Source: an uncultured Blautia sp. (GTDB taxonomy: Bacteria > Bacillota > Clostridia > Lachnospirales > Lachnospiraceae). From it: a DNA stretch of 64,000 nucleotides. Every line of letters starts with the position of its first letter. Position 1 is the first letter of the stretch. Made by a program: the position numbers and the translations under genes. Below are positions 23,493-33,012 of the stretch, one piece after another. Under the pieces are notes generated by a model. That model was not told where the DNA came from. It saw only the letters and a program-made list of their open reading frames with translations, and made no database searches. The stretch is taken from assembly GCF_937880195.1 (NCBI RefSeq), contig NZ_CALFLA010000041.1, forward strand, positions 87,852-151,851, written 5' to 3'.

Positions 23493-26417
23493 TCAACAAG
23501 AAATCAGAGGTTTTGTCTCCCCAAAAATTTCCTGTTCCTTTTCTATTGCTGTTTCGCTTCCTACAACGCAAAGAGCATCATCAGAGAGAATGGCCTCAAT
23601 GATCGGAGCCAGCGCATGGATATCCTCTGCCTGTGCATTCAGGATCTGATCCCTTTCTTTCTGTACCATCTCTTCACTTACGCCGCAGAAATAAGCGGTT
23701 TTTGAAATACTTCCCTGCATCTTGGGAGTTCTTGGAATATCCTTTCCACTGATGGTTCCAATGATATATTTTGTCATTTCTCTTTCATCTGCCTGGAAGG
23801 TACGGACATATTCAGGAATCCCCTCATAGATCTCAAGAGTACGTTTCAGGTGAGGATCTCTGTAGGAAACAAAATAACTTTCCCCGCTTCTCTTAAATCC
23901 GCTCATACAGCCGTATGCTCCGCCCTTCACACGAAGATTCATCCAAAGATAATCATAGCTTAACGCAACTTTTAGAATATCAAGAGCCCCTGTATATTCG
24001 TATCCCTTTTTACGGAAGTTTCCTGTACGGGCTACGTACTGCACCTGTCCCGAGGTAGTAAATCCCTCGTTTTTCTTGACACAGTGCATAGGCTCAGAAG
24101 AAGTCTTAACAGGCTCTGTGTGAAGCGTCATTTTTAAGGCTTTTACCTGACCCATCACCTCATCCAGTGTTTCTCTTTCTCCTGTATAGCTTACACAAAG
24201 GTATTCGGGACGAAGAATTTCTACCATAAGCTCCTTCAATGTATGAACAAGCTCTTCCTTACGGCTGTCAAATTCCTTTTCAAGGTTCTCAATAAACTGA
24301 TAGTAGGCAACACCTGACATTGCGTCTTGGAATGCCGCCATGGGGGAACTGTAGGAAGCGCCTCTTAATACAGCCGTACAGTGGCCTGCGCTTACCAAAT
24401 TTGCCTGGGCTCTTGATTTTACTCTGGCAATAATCTCATAGAGACGTTTTGTATCAGAAAGCTTCGATGTATTCAGAATCTCCCGGATCATTCGGAACAG
24501 TACGTCTATATTTGAATACATGGCCTTTCCTGTTACGGAAAATGCAGCTTTATATTCGTCTATGGAATCTACCCGGTCAAAAACCTCTACTCCGCTTGCG
24601 ATTCCGCCTGTCTGAGCATTGATCTCATCAGACAGCTCTCCATATGAATAATGTTCCGTATCCACATATCCGAGAACGGATTTCAGAAGTCCTACGTAAG
24701 GAACCTTTTCCGGTGACAGCTTTTTGAGATCAAACATCAGATCAAGATATGCAATACCGTTTGTAGGAACCTCATGATAAAGGAACAGACTTCCATCTAC
24801 ATCCAGTTCCTGGTTTGTAAAACCAGCCGCTTCTTTTTTGATGTCTTCTCTTTTCAGCATGGGAATACATTTCTCACTTCCCGGTTCCTCTTCAGATTCC
24901 TGATAAGCAACAAGGGATTTTGTTTTTTCTACAAGGCCATTCCGCTCCTCTTCTGTCATACCCTCAAGCTGCTTCTGAAGCTTTTCTGCAAGAGCCTGTT
25001 CTCTGCGGGCGGCAAGGCCTTTAGAGGGAACAAGGGTGATCACGGATCCATGAGGATTGTCAAGAAGATACTTCTGAATCAGTTCCTCAAAGTATCCCTG
25101 GTTCAAAAGCGATTTCAGTTTTTCAAACACAGGAAGGATCTGCACATGGCTGAAGGCTTTTTCGTCGCTGTACAGCCAGCTTCCAAAAATATCGAGGCCA
25201 TACATCAGCCCTTTGGGCCAGGAAGAAAAGTCTGCTTCTCTGTACCGGAATTCCATATAATTGATTCCAGCCTGAAGGGTCTTTTTATTAACGCCGTTCT
25301 TTACAATATTGGTAAGTGTGCTTTGAATGATTTCAAGAAATCTGTCCTTTTTGTCCGGGTCTGTGCCTTTTGCGATCACATCAAAATAGGGCTGTCTGAT
25401 TCCGTCGTCATAGGATCCGTACACATCCATACCGATCCCGTCATCCAGAAGAGCCTGTTTCAGCGGCGCTCCCGGAGCGCTTAAAAGAGCATAATCCAGC
25501 ACCTCAAAAGCAACTGCCGTCAGTGTATCTGCAGCCTCTCCTACAACTGTACTGTATGCCAGATAGGAATTTCCTTCGGAATTTTCGCTTTCTGAAATAG
25601 GATACTCCATAGTAAGGTCTCTTCTTTTTTCAAAAGCAGGCTGCATAGGAATGCTGGAATCAATCTCCAGCTTTTCAAAGGCAGACAGATAATGTTCATC
25701 CAGAAATTCCAGTTTTTCTGCCATATCCATATTTCCATAAAGATAAATATAGCTGTTGGAAGGATGGTAATAAGTTTTGTGGAACTCCAGAAATTCTTCA
25801 TAGGAAAGCTCTGGAATATGATCCGGGTCTCCGCCGGATTCGCAGCCGTAGGGGGTGTCTGGAAACAGAGAATTCATAATCTCTCTTTCCAGAACTTCAT
25901 CCGGTGAAGAAAAAGCTCCCTTCATTTCATTATATACCACGCCGTTATATTTCAAAGGACCTTCGGGTTTTTCCAGCTGGTAACTCCAGCCCTCCTGACG
26001 GAAAATTTCTTCCTTCTGGTAGATATTCGGATAAAAAACTGCGTCCAGGTACACATGCATCAGATTCTGAAAATCCTGATCATTGCAGCTTGCCACAGGA
26101 TAGCAGGTCTTGTCTGGATATGTCATGGCATTCAAAAACGTATTCAGGGATCCTTTTACAAGCTCCACAAAGGGATCTTTCAGCGGAAACTCTTTTGAGC
26201 CGCAAAGAACACTGTGCTCCAGAATATGGGCAACGCCGGTGCTGTTCTTTGGCGGAGTACGGAATGCAATATTAAACACTTTATTTTCATCATCATTCTC
26301 GATCAGCATAACTCTTGCGCCGGTTTTTTTATGCCGGAGAAGCCAGCCTTTGGAACGAATGTCCTTTAAGTTTTCTTCTTTTATGATGTCGTAAGCAGAA
26401 ATTCTGTCCTTATTCAT
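23493..26417 (-). CDS. M16C metallopeptidase (presequence-protease/insulinase type)
   Basis: Large zinc peptidase of 974 residues in the insulinase clan, subfamily M16C, which degrades short peptides inside a closed chamber. The inverted zinc motif HILEHSVLCGS (HxxEH, near residue 63) is intact. Next come KDPFVELVKGSLNTFLNAMTYPDKT, the downstream Glu region (VYNEMKGAFSSPDE), the associated M16C domain and an inactive C-terminal half with LRVKGGAYGCMSG (substrate-binding R/Y). No signal peptide, so it is cytoplasmic and likely recycles peptides. Start follows GGAGG. It sits upstream of era on the same strand. Confidence 0.93.
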   Translation of the reverse strand: MNKDRISAYDIIKEENLKDIRSKGWLLRHKKTGARVMLIENDDENKVFNIAFRTPPKNSTGVAHILEHSVLCGSKEFPLKDPFVELVKGSLNTFLNAMTYPDKTCYPVASCNDQDFQNLMHVYLDAVFYPNIYQKEEIFRQEGWSYQLEKPEGPLKYNGVVYNEMKGAFSSPDEVLEREIMNSLFPDTPYGCESGGDPDHIPELSYEEFLEFHKTYYHPSNSYIYLYGNMDMAEKLEFLDEHYLSAFEKLEIDSSIPMQPAFEKRRDLTMEYPISESENSEGNSYLAYSTVVGEAADTLTAVAFEVLDYALLSAPGAPLKQALLDDGIGMDVYGSYDDGIRQPYFDVIAKGTDPDKKDRFLEIIQSTLTNIVKNGVNKKTLQAGINYMEFRYREADFSSWPKGLMYGLDIFGSWLYSDEKAFSHVQILPVFEKLKSLLNQGYFEELIQKYLLDNPHGSVITLVPSKGLAARREQALAEKLQKQLEGMTEEERNGLVEKTKSLVAYQESEEEPGSEKCIPMLKREDIKKEAAGFTNQELDVDGSLFLYHEVPTNGIAYLDLMFDLKKLSPEKVPYVGLLKSVLGYVDTEHYSYGELSDEINAQTGGIASGVEVFDRVDSIDEYKAAFSVTGKAMYSNIDVLFRMIREILNTSKLSDTKRLYEIIARVKSRAQANLVSAGHCTAVLRGASYSSPMAAFQDAMSGVAYYQFIENLEKEFDSRKEELVHTLKELMVEILRPEYLCVSYTGERETLDEVMGQVKALKMTLHTEPVKTSSEPMHCVKKNEGFTTSGQVQYVARTGNFRKKGYEYTGALDILKVALSYDYLWMNLRVKGGAYGCMSGFKRSGESYFVSYRDPHLKRTLEIYEGIPEYVRTFQADEREMTKYIIGTISGKDIPRTPKMQGSISKTAYFCGVSEEMVQKERDQILNAQAEDIHALAPIIEAILSDDALCVVGSETAIEKEQEIFGETKPLISC

Positions 26418-26490
26418 GTTTGCCTCCGGTTTTTATTATTCATTATTTCTTTTTTAAGAGAGGATTATTCTTTTGCCGTCTCCAGCAGCA

Positions 26491-27069
26491 TTATTCTGCC
26501 ATCCCACCTTCTCCGGGAAAATACAGCTCATAAATCTCCCTGGCAGCTTTTGTAAGCAGAGATAATTCTTCCTCCATACCAAGGTCTTTTGGAAGACGGA
26601 CAGCCGTTTCATAAATGTCTTTCTTTATCTTGGCGATCACATCCTCTTTTTTGATGGTAATGATTCCTGCTAGCATAGAATTATAGGAACGGTCTGTCTT
26701 GCACAGATCAATATAAAGCTTAACCAAATGGCAGCATTCCCTGTACAGAAGTTCTCTGTGAAGCTCACTTTTTTGCTGGAACTCCAGAAACTTTACAGAA
26801 GCTAGCTCTTTACGGATTTCTTTGACAGCGCTTTTGACTCCAAACAATTTGTTTGCCGCCTTGCGGTTATACTCCATAGCCATCCAGAAACGCAGATAGC
26901 CGTCAGCCATGGTTACGGCGTCCATCTCGCTGTAACGGGCCTCCCAGATCTCTTTACGGATCTGATTTGCCTCAGGTTCTGTCCCTGCCTCGATCTCCTG
27001 CTCCAGAAGGGCTTTTCTTTTCTTTGGGTCTGATTCTCTGTAGTATTCTGCAATTGTAGGTGTATCCAT
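26491..27069 (-). CDS. Helical protein of unknown function following glf
   Basis: I do not recognise a function; it may belong to a Lachnospiraceae-restricted DUF. The start at 27069 is set by AAAGGAG; the frame extends 20 residues upstream into glf without support. The 192 residues are charged, mostly alpha-helical, without signal peptide or membrane segment. Patterns include DPKKRKALLEQEIEAG, a WEARYSEMDAVTMADGYLRFWMAMEYN segment and a C-terminal FPGEGG. A gap of 22 bases to glf suggests one transcript, but no shared job is evident. Confidence 0.65.
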   Translation of the reverse strand: MDTPTIAEYYRESDPKKRKALLEQEIEAGTEPEANQIRKEIWEARYSEMDAVTMADGYLRFWMAMEYNRKAANKLFGVKSAVKEIRKELASVKFLEFQQKSELHRELLYRECCHLVKLYIDLCKTDRSYNSMLAGIITIKKEDVIAKIKKDIYETAVRLPKDLGMEEELSLLTKAAREIYELYFPGEGGMAE

Positions 27070-27091
27070 GTATTCGTCTCCTTTATGTTCA

Positions 27092-28210
27092 CTATTCTTC
27101 GTTATAGTAAGAAAGCTCGTTATCCGCAAGATTCAATGCTTCTTCAATCACACGATCCATATCCATATAACGATACATTCCTAATCTTCCGCCAAACAGG
27201 ACTTTCTTTTCTTCCAGAGCCCTGCGCTCATATTTTTCGTAGATTTCATTATTTTTAGGATCATTGACTGGATAATAAGGTTCTGCTCCTTTTGTCCACT
27301 CTGCCGGATACTCTCTGGTGATCACAGTCTTTTTCTGAGTGCCAAATTCAAAATGTTTATGCTCAATGATCCTTGTATATGGAACCTCATAATCTGTATA
27401 ATTAACCACTGCATTTCCCTGATAGTTGGCCATATCAAGAATTTCCGATTCAAAGCGCAGAGAACGGTAGTCCAGTTGGCCGTAACAGTACTCAAAATAC
27501 TCATCTACCATACCGGTAAAAAGAACCTTGTCTGCCTGAGCAAGAAGCTCTTCTTTATTTGCAAAAAAGTCTGTTTTCAAAATAACCTGAGTTCCTTCCA
27601 GGAGCTTACGGATAATCTCTGTATAACCGCCTTTTGGGATTCCCTGATATGGATCTTTAAAATAATTATTATCATAAGTATAACGAAGGGGAAGTCTTTT
27701 GATAATAAAGGACGGAAGATCCTTACACTCTCTTCCCCATTGCTTCCTTGTATAGCCTTCGATAAGCTTCTCGTATACATCCTGTCCCACCATGGAAAGA
27801 GCCTGCTCCTCCAGATTTTTGGGATTGGTAATGTGCATTCTGGCAATTTGCTCCTGAATATTAGCTTTTGCCTGAGCCGGAGTGCGGACTCCCCAAAGCT
27901 GATGAAAGGTATTCATATTAAAGGGAAGATTATAAAGTTCGTCTTTATAAACAGCAATAGGAGAATTTATAAAATGATTAAACTCTGCAAACTGGTTAAT
28001 ATACTCCCATATTTCTTTTTTGGAGGTATGGAAAATATGAGCCCCGTAACGATGAACCTGGATCCCTTCAATTTCCTCTGTGTAAATATTTCCGCCAATG
28101 TGATCCCTTTTGTCTATTACAAGACAGGTTTTGCCATGCTTCACTGCCTCATGTGCAAACACAGACCCAAAAAGGCCTGCGCCTACGATCAGATAATCAT
28201 ATTTTTTCAT
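27092..28210 (-). CDS. glf: UDP-galactopyranose mutase
   Basis: Flavoenzyme that converts UDP-galactopyranose to UDP-galactofuranose, the donor for Galf in surface glycans. In 372 residues: FAD motif YLIVGAGLFGSVFAHEA, KRDHIGGNIYTE, RYGAHIFHTS, the active-site YTRKQWG segment and FKDPYQGIPKGGY. A C-terminal RLGMYRYMDMD with the conserved Arg completes the enzyme. The ribosome binding site is weak (AGAGG). No Galf transferase or glycan cluster lies nearby. Confidence 0.95.
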   Translation of the reverse strand: MKKYDYLIVGAGLFGSVFAHEAVKHGKTCLVIDKRDHIGGNIYTEEIEGIQVHRYGAHIFHTSKKEIWEYINQFAEFNHFINSPIAVYKDELYNLPFNMNTFHQLWGVRTPAQAKANIQEQIARMHITNPKNLEEQALSMVGQDVYEKLIEGYTRKQWGRECKDLPSFIIKRLPLRYTYDNNYFKDPYQGIPKGGYTEIIRKLLEGTQVILKTDFFANKEELLAQADKVLFTGMVDEYFEYCYGQLDYRSLRFESEILDMANYQGNAVVNYTDYEVPYTRIIEHKHFEFGTQKKTVITREYPAEWTKGAEPYYPVNDPKNNEIYEKYERRALEEKKVLFGGRLGMYRYMDMDRVIEEALNLADNELSYYNEE

Positions 28211-28248
28211 AAAAAAACCCTCTTTCTTTTGAGTCGTTATAGAGTATA

Positions 28249-28257
28249 GTATAACAA
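28249..28257 (-). promoter_or_regulatory. Possible extended -10 promoter of glf
   Basis: TGTTATACT on the minus strand has the TGn extended -10 form; no good -35 box is seen. About 40 bases before glf. Confidence 0.3.
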
Positions 28258-28300
28258 ATCAAAGAGAAAAAGGGTAGTCCTGTTTTGTTACTGATCTACA

Positions 28301-29335
28301 TTAAAATCCCGGATCCAGGAACATACTGTCTCCAAAAGAGAAAAATCTGTATTTCTCACGGACAGCCTCCTCATAAGCCGCCATGATCCTCTCTTTTCCG
28401 GCAAGAGCAGAAACCAGCATCATCAATGTTGATTCCGGCAGATGGAAATTTGTAATCAGTCCATCAATAAGTTTGAAACGATAACCAGGATAAATAAAAA
28501 TTTCTGTCCAGCCGCTTCCAGCATGAAGCACGCCGTTTTCATCAGAAGCAGATTCCAGTGTCCGGCAGCTTGTAGTTCCTACAGAGATGACACGTCCTCC
28601 CTGCTTCTTTGTATCGTTAATAAGTTTTGCCTGATCTTCCTCCACCATATAAAACTCTGAATGCATATGGTGATTTTCAACGTCGTCCACCTTTACCGGA
28701 CGGAACGTGCCAAGCCCTACATGCAGCGTTACATGGGCGATCTTAACGCCCTTTTCTTCTACCTTTGCAAGAAGTTCTTCTGTAAAGTGAAGCCCTGCCG
28801 TAGGCGCTGCCGCAGAACCGTCATGCTTCGCATAAACAGTCTGATAGCGGTTCTTATCTTTCAGTTTATGGGTAATATACGGCGGCAGAGGCATTTCTCC
28901 AAGCTGATCAAGAATCTCTTCAAAAATGCCCTCATAATGGAACTGGATCAGCCTGTTTCCCTCTTCCACAATGTCAATGATCTCCCCTGTAAGGATTCCG
29001 TCTCCAAAGGTGATCTTTGCACCAGGACGAGCTTTTTTGCCTGGTTTCACAAGGCACTCCCAGATATCCTTTTCTCTACGTTTCAAAAGAAGGATCTCGA
29101 TCAGCGCGCCTGTCTCTTCTTTATGTCCGTAGAGGCGGGCAGGGATCACTCTGGTATCATTCAGAACCAGACAATCCCCCTCCTTCAGGTAATCAATAAT
29201 ATCTGTAAAATGGCGGTGCTCCACACTTCCATCCTTCATAGAAAGGTGAAGAAGCCTGGAAGAACTGCGATCCTCCAAAGGATCCTGGGCAATGAGCTCC
29301 GTAGGGAGATCATAATAAAAATCTGATGTTTTCAT
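28301..29335 (-). CDS. queA: tRNA preQ1(34) S-adenosylmethionine ribosyltransferase-isomerase
   Basis: Transfers and isomerises the ribosyl part of SAM onto preQ1 in tRNA to form epoxyqueuosine. The 344 residues include the family's start ([19 protein letters not shown]), [54 protein letters not shown] and a closing [16 protein letters not shown]. Start at 29335 is supported by AAGGAG; the longer frame runs into trmD. It follows trmD by 11 bases, so one operon of tRNA modification genes is likely. In many Firmicutes rplS follows trmD instead. Confidence 0.96.
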   Translation of the reverse strand: MKTSDFYYDLPTELIAQDPLEDRSSSRLLHLSMKDGSVEHRHFTDIIDYLKEGDCLVLNDTRVIPARLYGHKEETGALIEILLLKRREKDIWECLVKPGKKARPGAKITFGDGILTGEIIDIVEEGNRLIQFHYEGIFEEILDQLGEMPLPPYITHKLKDKNRYQTVYAKHDGSAAAPTAGLHFTEELLAKVEEKGVKIAHVTLHVGLGTFRPVKVDDVENHHMHSEFYMVEEDQAKLINDTKKQGGRVISVGTTSCRTLESASDENGVLHAGSGWTEIFIYPGYRFKLIDGLITNFHLPESTLMMLVSALAGKERIMAAYEEAVREKYRFFSFGDSMFLDPGF

Positions 29336-29346
29336 ATTGTTACTCC

Positions 29347-30105
29347 TTATCCTCTTCCCGCCTGAGCTTCCTTCCATTCCTTTTTCCACTGGCGGATACG
29401 GCTCCACTCCTTATTAGTCAGATCTGCCTTTTTCAGAAGATCAGGACGCCGCAGGGCCGTACGGTAAATTGATTGTTCTCTTCTCCATGCCTCCACATTG
29501 GCATGATGGCCGGAAAGAAGCACTGGGGGAACCTGCTTTCCATGCCAGATTTCCGGTCTGCTGTACTGGGGATATTCCAAAAGATTTTCAGAAAAGGATT
29601 CTGTTTCTCCTGATTCCTGATTTGTAAGAACTCCCGGAACCATACGTGAAATGGAATCCATCATGACCATAGCTGGAAGTTCCCCTCCAGTAAGCACATA
29701 ATCTCCAATGGAAACGTAATCTGTTACAATTTCCTCCAAAACCCGCTCGTCAATCCCCTCGTAATGTCCGCAGAGAAATACAAGATCTTTTTCCTTTGCA
29801 AGCTCTTTTGCCATTTGCTGGTGAAACACCTTTCCCTGGGGTGTCAGATAAACCACTCTTGGTTTATATCCTATTTTTTCTCTGACAGCTTCATATGCCA
29901 GATACACCGGTTCCGCCTGCATCAGCATTCCGGCGCCGCCGCCATAAGGGTAATCATCCACTTTCTGATGTTTATTGAAAGCATAATCTCTGATATTGAC
30001 CGCTTCAATATCAAGAAATCCTCCTGCAATGGCACGGCCGATGATACTGGTATTCATTCCCTCCCGGATCATGTCCGGAAAAAGCGTCAGCACATGAAAA
30101 TTCAT
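29347..30105 (-). CDS. trmD: tRNA (guanine-37-N1) methyltransferase
   Basis: Makes m1G37 next to the anticodon, preventing +1 frameshifts; SPOUT fold with a trefoil knot. The 252 residues show [11 protein letters not shown] at the N terminus, the [11 protein letters not shown] loop, [41 protein letters not shown] and a C-terminal helical domain with RRPDLL. Its start abuts the rimM stop (TAA then ATG), so translation is coupled. Confidence 0.98.
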   Translation of the reverse strand: MNFHVLTLFPDMIREGMNTSIIGRAIAGGFLDIEAVNIRDYAFNKHQKVDDYPYGGGAGMLMQAEPVYLAYEAVREKIGYKPRVVYLTPQGKVFHQQMAKELAKEKDLVFLCGHYEGIDERVLEEIVTDYVSIGDYVLTGGELPAMVMMDSISRMVPGVLTNQESGETESFSENLLEYPQYSRPEIWHGKQVPPVLLSGHHANVEAWRREQSIYRTALRRPDLLKKADLTNKEWSRIRQWKKEWKEAQAGRG

Positions 30106-30612
30106 TTAAACCAGCCCTTTCATCAAATGTATGGTCATTATGTTCTTATCAATATCAACGTCAAGAATACATTCTTTTATGGCAGGAAGAAGAACCTCCC
30201 CGTGATCTTTTGAATCAATGATATATACATCGTTTGCGCCAGTTTCCATAACGTCTTTCAATGTACCGAACTCTGTTCCGTCCTCAAGGACAACGGTCAT
30301 ACCAAGAAGATCCGCTATATAATACTCGTCCTCTGAAAGCTCGCTTCCCTCTTCCCTGGGAATCCAAAGATCCCGTCCTTTGTATTTTTCAATATCATTT
30401 ATATTGTCAACGCCGTCAAATTTAAGAATCACAAGATTTTTGAAAAACTTTACATTTTTGATCTCAAGACGACGAAGTTCCCTTCCGGTATCCAGAAGCA
30501 CATATTCCAGTTCAAGAAACCGTTCCGGCCCATCTGTGGTGGGGTATACTTTCACTTCACCGCGTACCCCGTGGGTTGTGGTGATGACACCAACCTTCAG
30601 TAAATCTTCCAT
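30106..30612 (-). CDS. rimM: Ribosome maturation factor RimM
   Basis: Helps 16S processing by binding ribosomal protein S19 on the 30S subunit. Start at 30612 is based on AGGAG; 168 residues. It begins LLKVGVITTTHGVRGEVKVYPTTD, the family signature, and continues into a PRC-barrel (YYIADLLGMTVVLEDGTEFGTLKDVMETGANDVYII region) ending in a beta-rich tail. In operon with khpA upstream and trmD downstream. Confidence 0.96.
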   Translation of the reverse strand: MEDLLKVGVITTTHGVRGEVKVYPTTDGPERFLELEYVLLDTGRELRRLEIKNVKFFKNLVILKFDGVDNINDIEKYKGRDLWIPREEGSELSEDEYYIADLLGMTVVLEDGTEFGTLKDVMETGANDVYIIDSKDHGEVLLPAIKECILDVDIDKNIMTIHLMKGLV

Positions 30613-30627
30613 ATAATCTCCTATAGT

Positions 30628-30665
30628 GAAAGAAGGAGCCATGTTTCCACAGCTCCTGCTCTTTC
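30628..30665 (-). other. Hairpin between khpA and rimM
   Basis: On the minus strand GAAAGAGCAGGAGC pairs with GCTCCTTCTTTC around a 12-base loop. No T tract follows, so a processing or attenuation role is more likely than full termination. Confidence 0.5.
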
Positions 30666-30695
30666 TTTATTTGCATGATGTCGTGAATAGCTTCT

Positions 30696-30926
30696 TTACT
30701 GAAGGATATCCACAATCACTTTTTTGCTGCTCTTTGAAGAAGCGGCCTTAACAACAGTACGGATTGCCTTGGCAATACGTCCCTGTCTTCCAATGACCTT
30801 GCCCATGTCTGCAGATCCTACTTTCAGTTCTATAATAACTGCGTCTTCTTTTTCGTTTTCGGTAACAACTACCTCATCCGGATGATCTACAAGAGATTTT
30901 GCAATTACTTCTACCAGTTGCTTCAT
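30696..30926 (-). CDS. khpA: KH-domain RNA-binding protein (YlqC/KhpA)
   Basis: Small RNA-binding protein of 76 residues that partners with KhpB/Jag and affects cell division and wall growth in several Firmicutes. The type II KH loop is visible as GKVIGRQGRIAKAIRTVV. Located between rpsP and rimM, its normal place. Start at 30926 follows AGGGAGG. Confidence 0.95.
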   Translation of the reverse strand: MKQLVEVIAKSLVDHPDEVVVTENEKEDAVIIELKVGSADMGKVIGRQGRIAKAIRTVVKAASSKSSKKVIVDILQ

Positions 30927-30941
30927 TACATACCTCCCTGC

Positions 30942-30991
30942 ACTGCTTTTGCAGTAAAGAAATACCTTCTGAATGTATTTCGGTATTTCTT
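30942..30991 (-). other. Hairpins between rpsP and khpA
   Basis: AAGAAATACC/GGTATTTCTT (30957-30991, overlapping the rpsP stop), followed by ACTGC-AAAA-GCAGT (30942-30955). The first stem is followed by TTTACTG, not a full T run, so partial termination to lower downstream expression is possible. Confidence 0.4.
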
Positions 30992-31235
30992 ATTTCTCAA
31001 TTCCGGCTGCTTTGAAGATCTTAGCAACAACTTCTGTAGGCTGAGCTCCTGCTGCCAGCCATTTTTTAGCTGCTTCCTCGTCTACTTTGTATGCGCTTGG
31101 CTCAAGGTTCGGATCATATGTTCCGATCTCATCGATGCACTTTCCGTCACGTTTGCAACGAGAATCTGCAACTACGATTCTATAAAAAGGTGCTTTCTTC
31201 TGTCCCATTCTTCTTAATCTGATCTTTACTGCCAT
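30990..31235 (-). CDS. rpsP: 30S ribosomal protein S16
   Basis: S16 binds 16S rRNA early in 30S assembly. The 81 residues carry [26 protein letters not shown], the family signature, and [21 protein letters not shown]. Follows ffh, precedes khpA, as in other Firmicutes. Start follows GGAGG. Confidence 0.98.
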   Translation of the reverse strand: MAVKIRLRRMGQKKAPFYRIVVADSRCKRDGKCIDEIGTYDPNLEPSAYKVDEEAAKKWLAAGAQPTEVVAKIFKAAGIEK

Positions 31236-31280
31236 TTTTGTTTTCCTCCATTTATCTCTTTTCTTTTTTGGTTGTTTTAT

Positions 31281-32627
31281 TTAAAAAGGAAGCTTAAAGC
31301 CGCCTCTTTTACCCATTTTACCGCCCATCATTCCGGGCATTTGTTTCATCATTTTCTTGCTCTGCTCAAACTGCTTCACAAGACGGTTGACCTCAGCGAT
31401 CTCCACACCGGCGCCTCTGGCAATACGATTTTTGCGGGAAACGTTCAGGATTCCCGGATTGGTTCTCTCCTGAGGAGTCATGGAAAGGATGATTGCCTTT
31501 GTGCGGTCCATGGCGCTTTCATCGATCATACTCTCAATGTCCTTCATTTTACTTCCCACTCCAGGAAGCATATTCAGAATACTGCCGATACCGCCCATTT
31601 TGTTCATCTGTTCCATACTGGTCAGATAATCGTTAAAATCAAAATCCATTTTTTTGAGCTTTTTCTGCATTTCTGCAGCCTGCTCCTGATCAATGGCAGC
31701 CTCAGCCTTTTCGATCAGGCTCATGACATCGCCCATTCCCAGGATCCTTGAAGCCATACGCTCTGGATAAAACTGCTCCAGGTCGCTGAGCTTCTCGCCC
31801 ATTCCTACATACAGGATCGGTTTGCCTGTCACTGCCTTAATGGAAAGCGCAGCGCCGCCTCGGGTGTCTCCGTCCATCTTAGTAAGGATTACACCGTCGA
31901 TCCCAACTTTATCTGTAAAGGTCTTTGCCACATTTACCGCATCCTGACCTGTCATTGCATCCACGATCAGAAGTGTAGCGTCAACCTGTACATTTGCTTT
32001 AATGTCTGCCAACTCCTGCATCATATCTTCATCAACATGAAGACGTCCTGCAGTGTCAAGAAGCACTACATTCTGCTGATTGCCCTTGGCATGTTCCACT
32101 GCAGCTCTGGCAATGTTCACAGGGTTCTGCTTATCTCCCATGGAGAAGACTTCTACCCCCTGTTTTTCTCCGTTGACCTGAAGCTGTGTGATCGCAGCCG
32201 GACGATAAACGTCGCAGGCAACAAGAAGAGGCCGTTTACCCTTGGATTTTAACTGTCCTGCAAGTTTGGCTACTGTGGTTGTTTTACCGGCTCCCTGAAG
32301 TCCGGCCATCATTAGAACTGTAATTTCACTGCCTGGTTTAATCGGAAGCTCTGTAGTTTCGCTGCCCATAAGATTCACAAGCTCTTCATTAACGATCTTG
32401 ATCACCATCTGGCCCGGATTCAGTCCGCTCATTACGTCCTGTCCCACAGCCCGTTCCTGAACAGCCTTGGTAAACTGCTTCACCACCTTGAAGTTTACAT
32501 CGGCTTCCAGAAGAGCCATTTTGACTTCTTTCAGGGCAATCTTTACGTCTTCTTCTGTCAGACGTCCTTTGCCTCTCAGCTTTTTAAATACATTCTGTAA
32601 TTTTTCTGTCAAGCTCTCAAATGCCAT
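31281..32627 (-). CDS. ffh: Signal recognition particle protein Ffh
   Basis: GTPase of the SRP that brings nascent membrane and exported proteins to FtsY. 448 residues: N domain (1-90), G domain with GLQGAGKTTTVAKLAGQL, DVYRPAAITQL, DTAGRLHVDE and TKMDGDTRGG, and an M domain from about residue 300 with RKNRIARGAGVEIAEVNRLVKQFEQ and a Met-rich finger ending MKQMPGMMGGKMGKRGGF. It starts three bases after the ylxM stop and shares its promoter. Confidence 0.98.
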   Translation of the reverse strand: MAFESLTEKLQNVFKKLRGKGRLTEEDVKIALKEVKMALLEADVNFKVVKQFTKAVQERAVGQDVMSGLNPGQMVIKIVNEELVNLMGSETTELPIKPGSEITVLMMAGLQGAGKTTTVAKLAGQLKSKGKRPLLVACDVYRPAAITQLQVNGEKQGVEVFSMGDKQNPVNIARAAVEHAKGNQQNVVLLDTAGRLHVDEDMMQELADIKANVQVDATLLIVDAMTGQDAVNVAKTFTDKVGIDGVILTKMDGDTRGGAALSIKAVTGKPILYVGMGEKLSDLEQFYPERMASRILGMGDVMSLIEKAEAAIDQEQAAEMQKKLKKMDFDFNDYLTSMEQMNKMGGIGSILNMLPGVGSKMKDIESMIDESAMDRTKAIILSMTPQERTNPGILNVSRKNRIARGAGVEIAEVNRLVKQFEQSKKMMKQMPGMMGGKMGKRGGFKLPF

Positions 32628-32630
32628 GCG

Positions 32631-32954
32631 TCATAACTCCTCTAATATCTCTTTGGAAATCTCTGTAATCTCCCGGGCATGATATTTATCTGCAAGCTGG
32701 CTGATCCTTAAGACCTGCTCTTTAATACAGAGAAACTTTTCTACCAGATGCAATTTCTTTTCATACTCTTCAAGAGTATGATTGCAGCGTCTGATCATAT
32801 CATGAACGCCCTGACGGCTGATCCCCAGATCTTCTGCAACTTCGCTGAGGGAATAATCCTCCAGAACAACGCTTTCATATATTTGCTGCTGGCGTTCTGT
32901 AAGAAGCTCCCCGTAAAAATCATACAATAATGTTTGTTCTACAAATTTCTCCAT
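32631..32954 (-). CDS. ylxM: YlxM, putative SRP-associated helix-turn-helix protein
   Basis: Small protein found beside ffh in many Firmicutes, believed to modulate SRP. 107 residues; start at 32954 fits the ribosome binding site AAGGTGG and a promoter only 19 bases upstream, which excludes the longer frame. It has a sigma-70 region-4-like fold: LTERQQQIYESVVLEDYSLSE then AEDLGISRQGVHDMIRRC, and a helical tail. Confidence 0.92.
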   Translation of the reverse strand: MEKFVEQTLLYDFYGELLTERQQQIYESVVLEDYSLSEVAEDLGISRQGVHDMIRRCNHTLEEYEKKLHLVEKFLCIKEQVLRISQLADKYHAREITEISKEILEEL

Positions 32955-32972
32955 CTGATTACCACCTTGGGT

Positions 32973-33001
32973 ATCATAACCTATTTCGTTCCTGGTGTCA
33001 A
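32973..33001 (-). promoter_or_regulatory. Promoter of the ylxM-ffh-rpsP operon
   Basis: On the minus strand TTGACA (32996-33001), 17-base spacer, TATGAT (32973-32978). The predicted leader is only about 12 bases. Confidence 0.8.
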
Positions 33002-33012
33002 GTATTTTTTCT

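Noticed and set aside
27353..28249. A 298-codon plus-strand frame opposite glf
   Set aside because: Antisense shadow of glf without a supported start or any domain.
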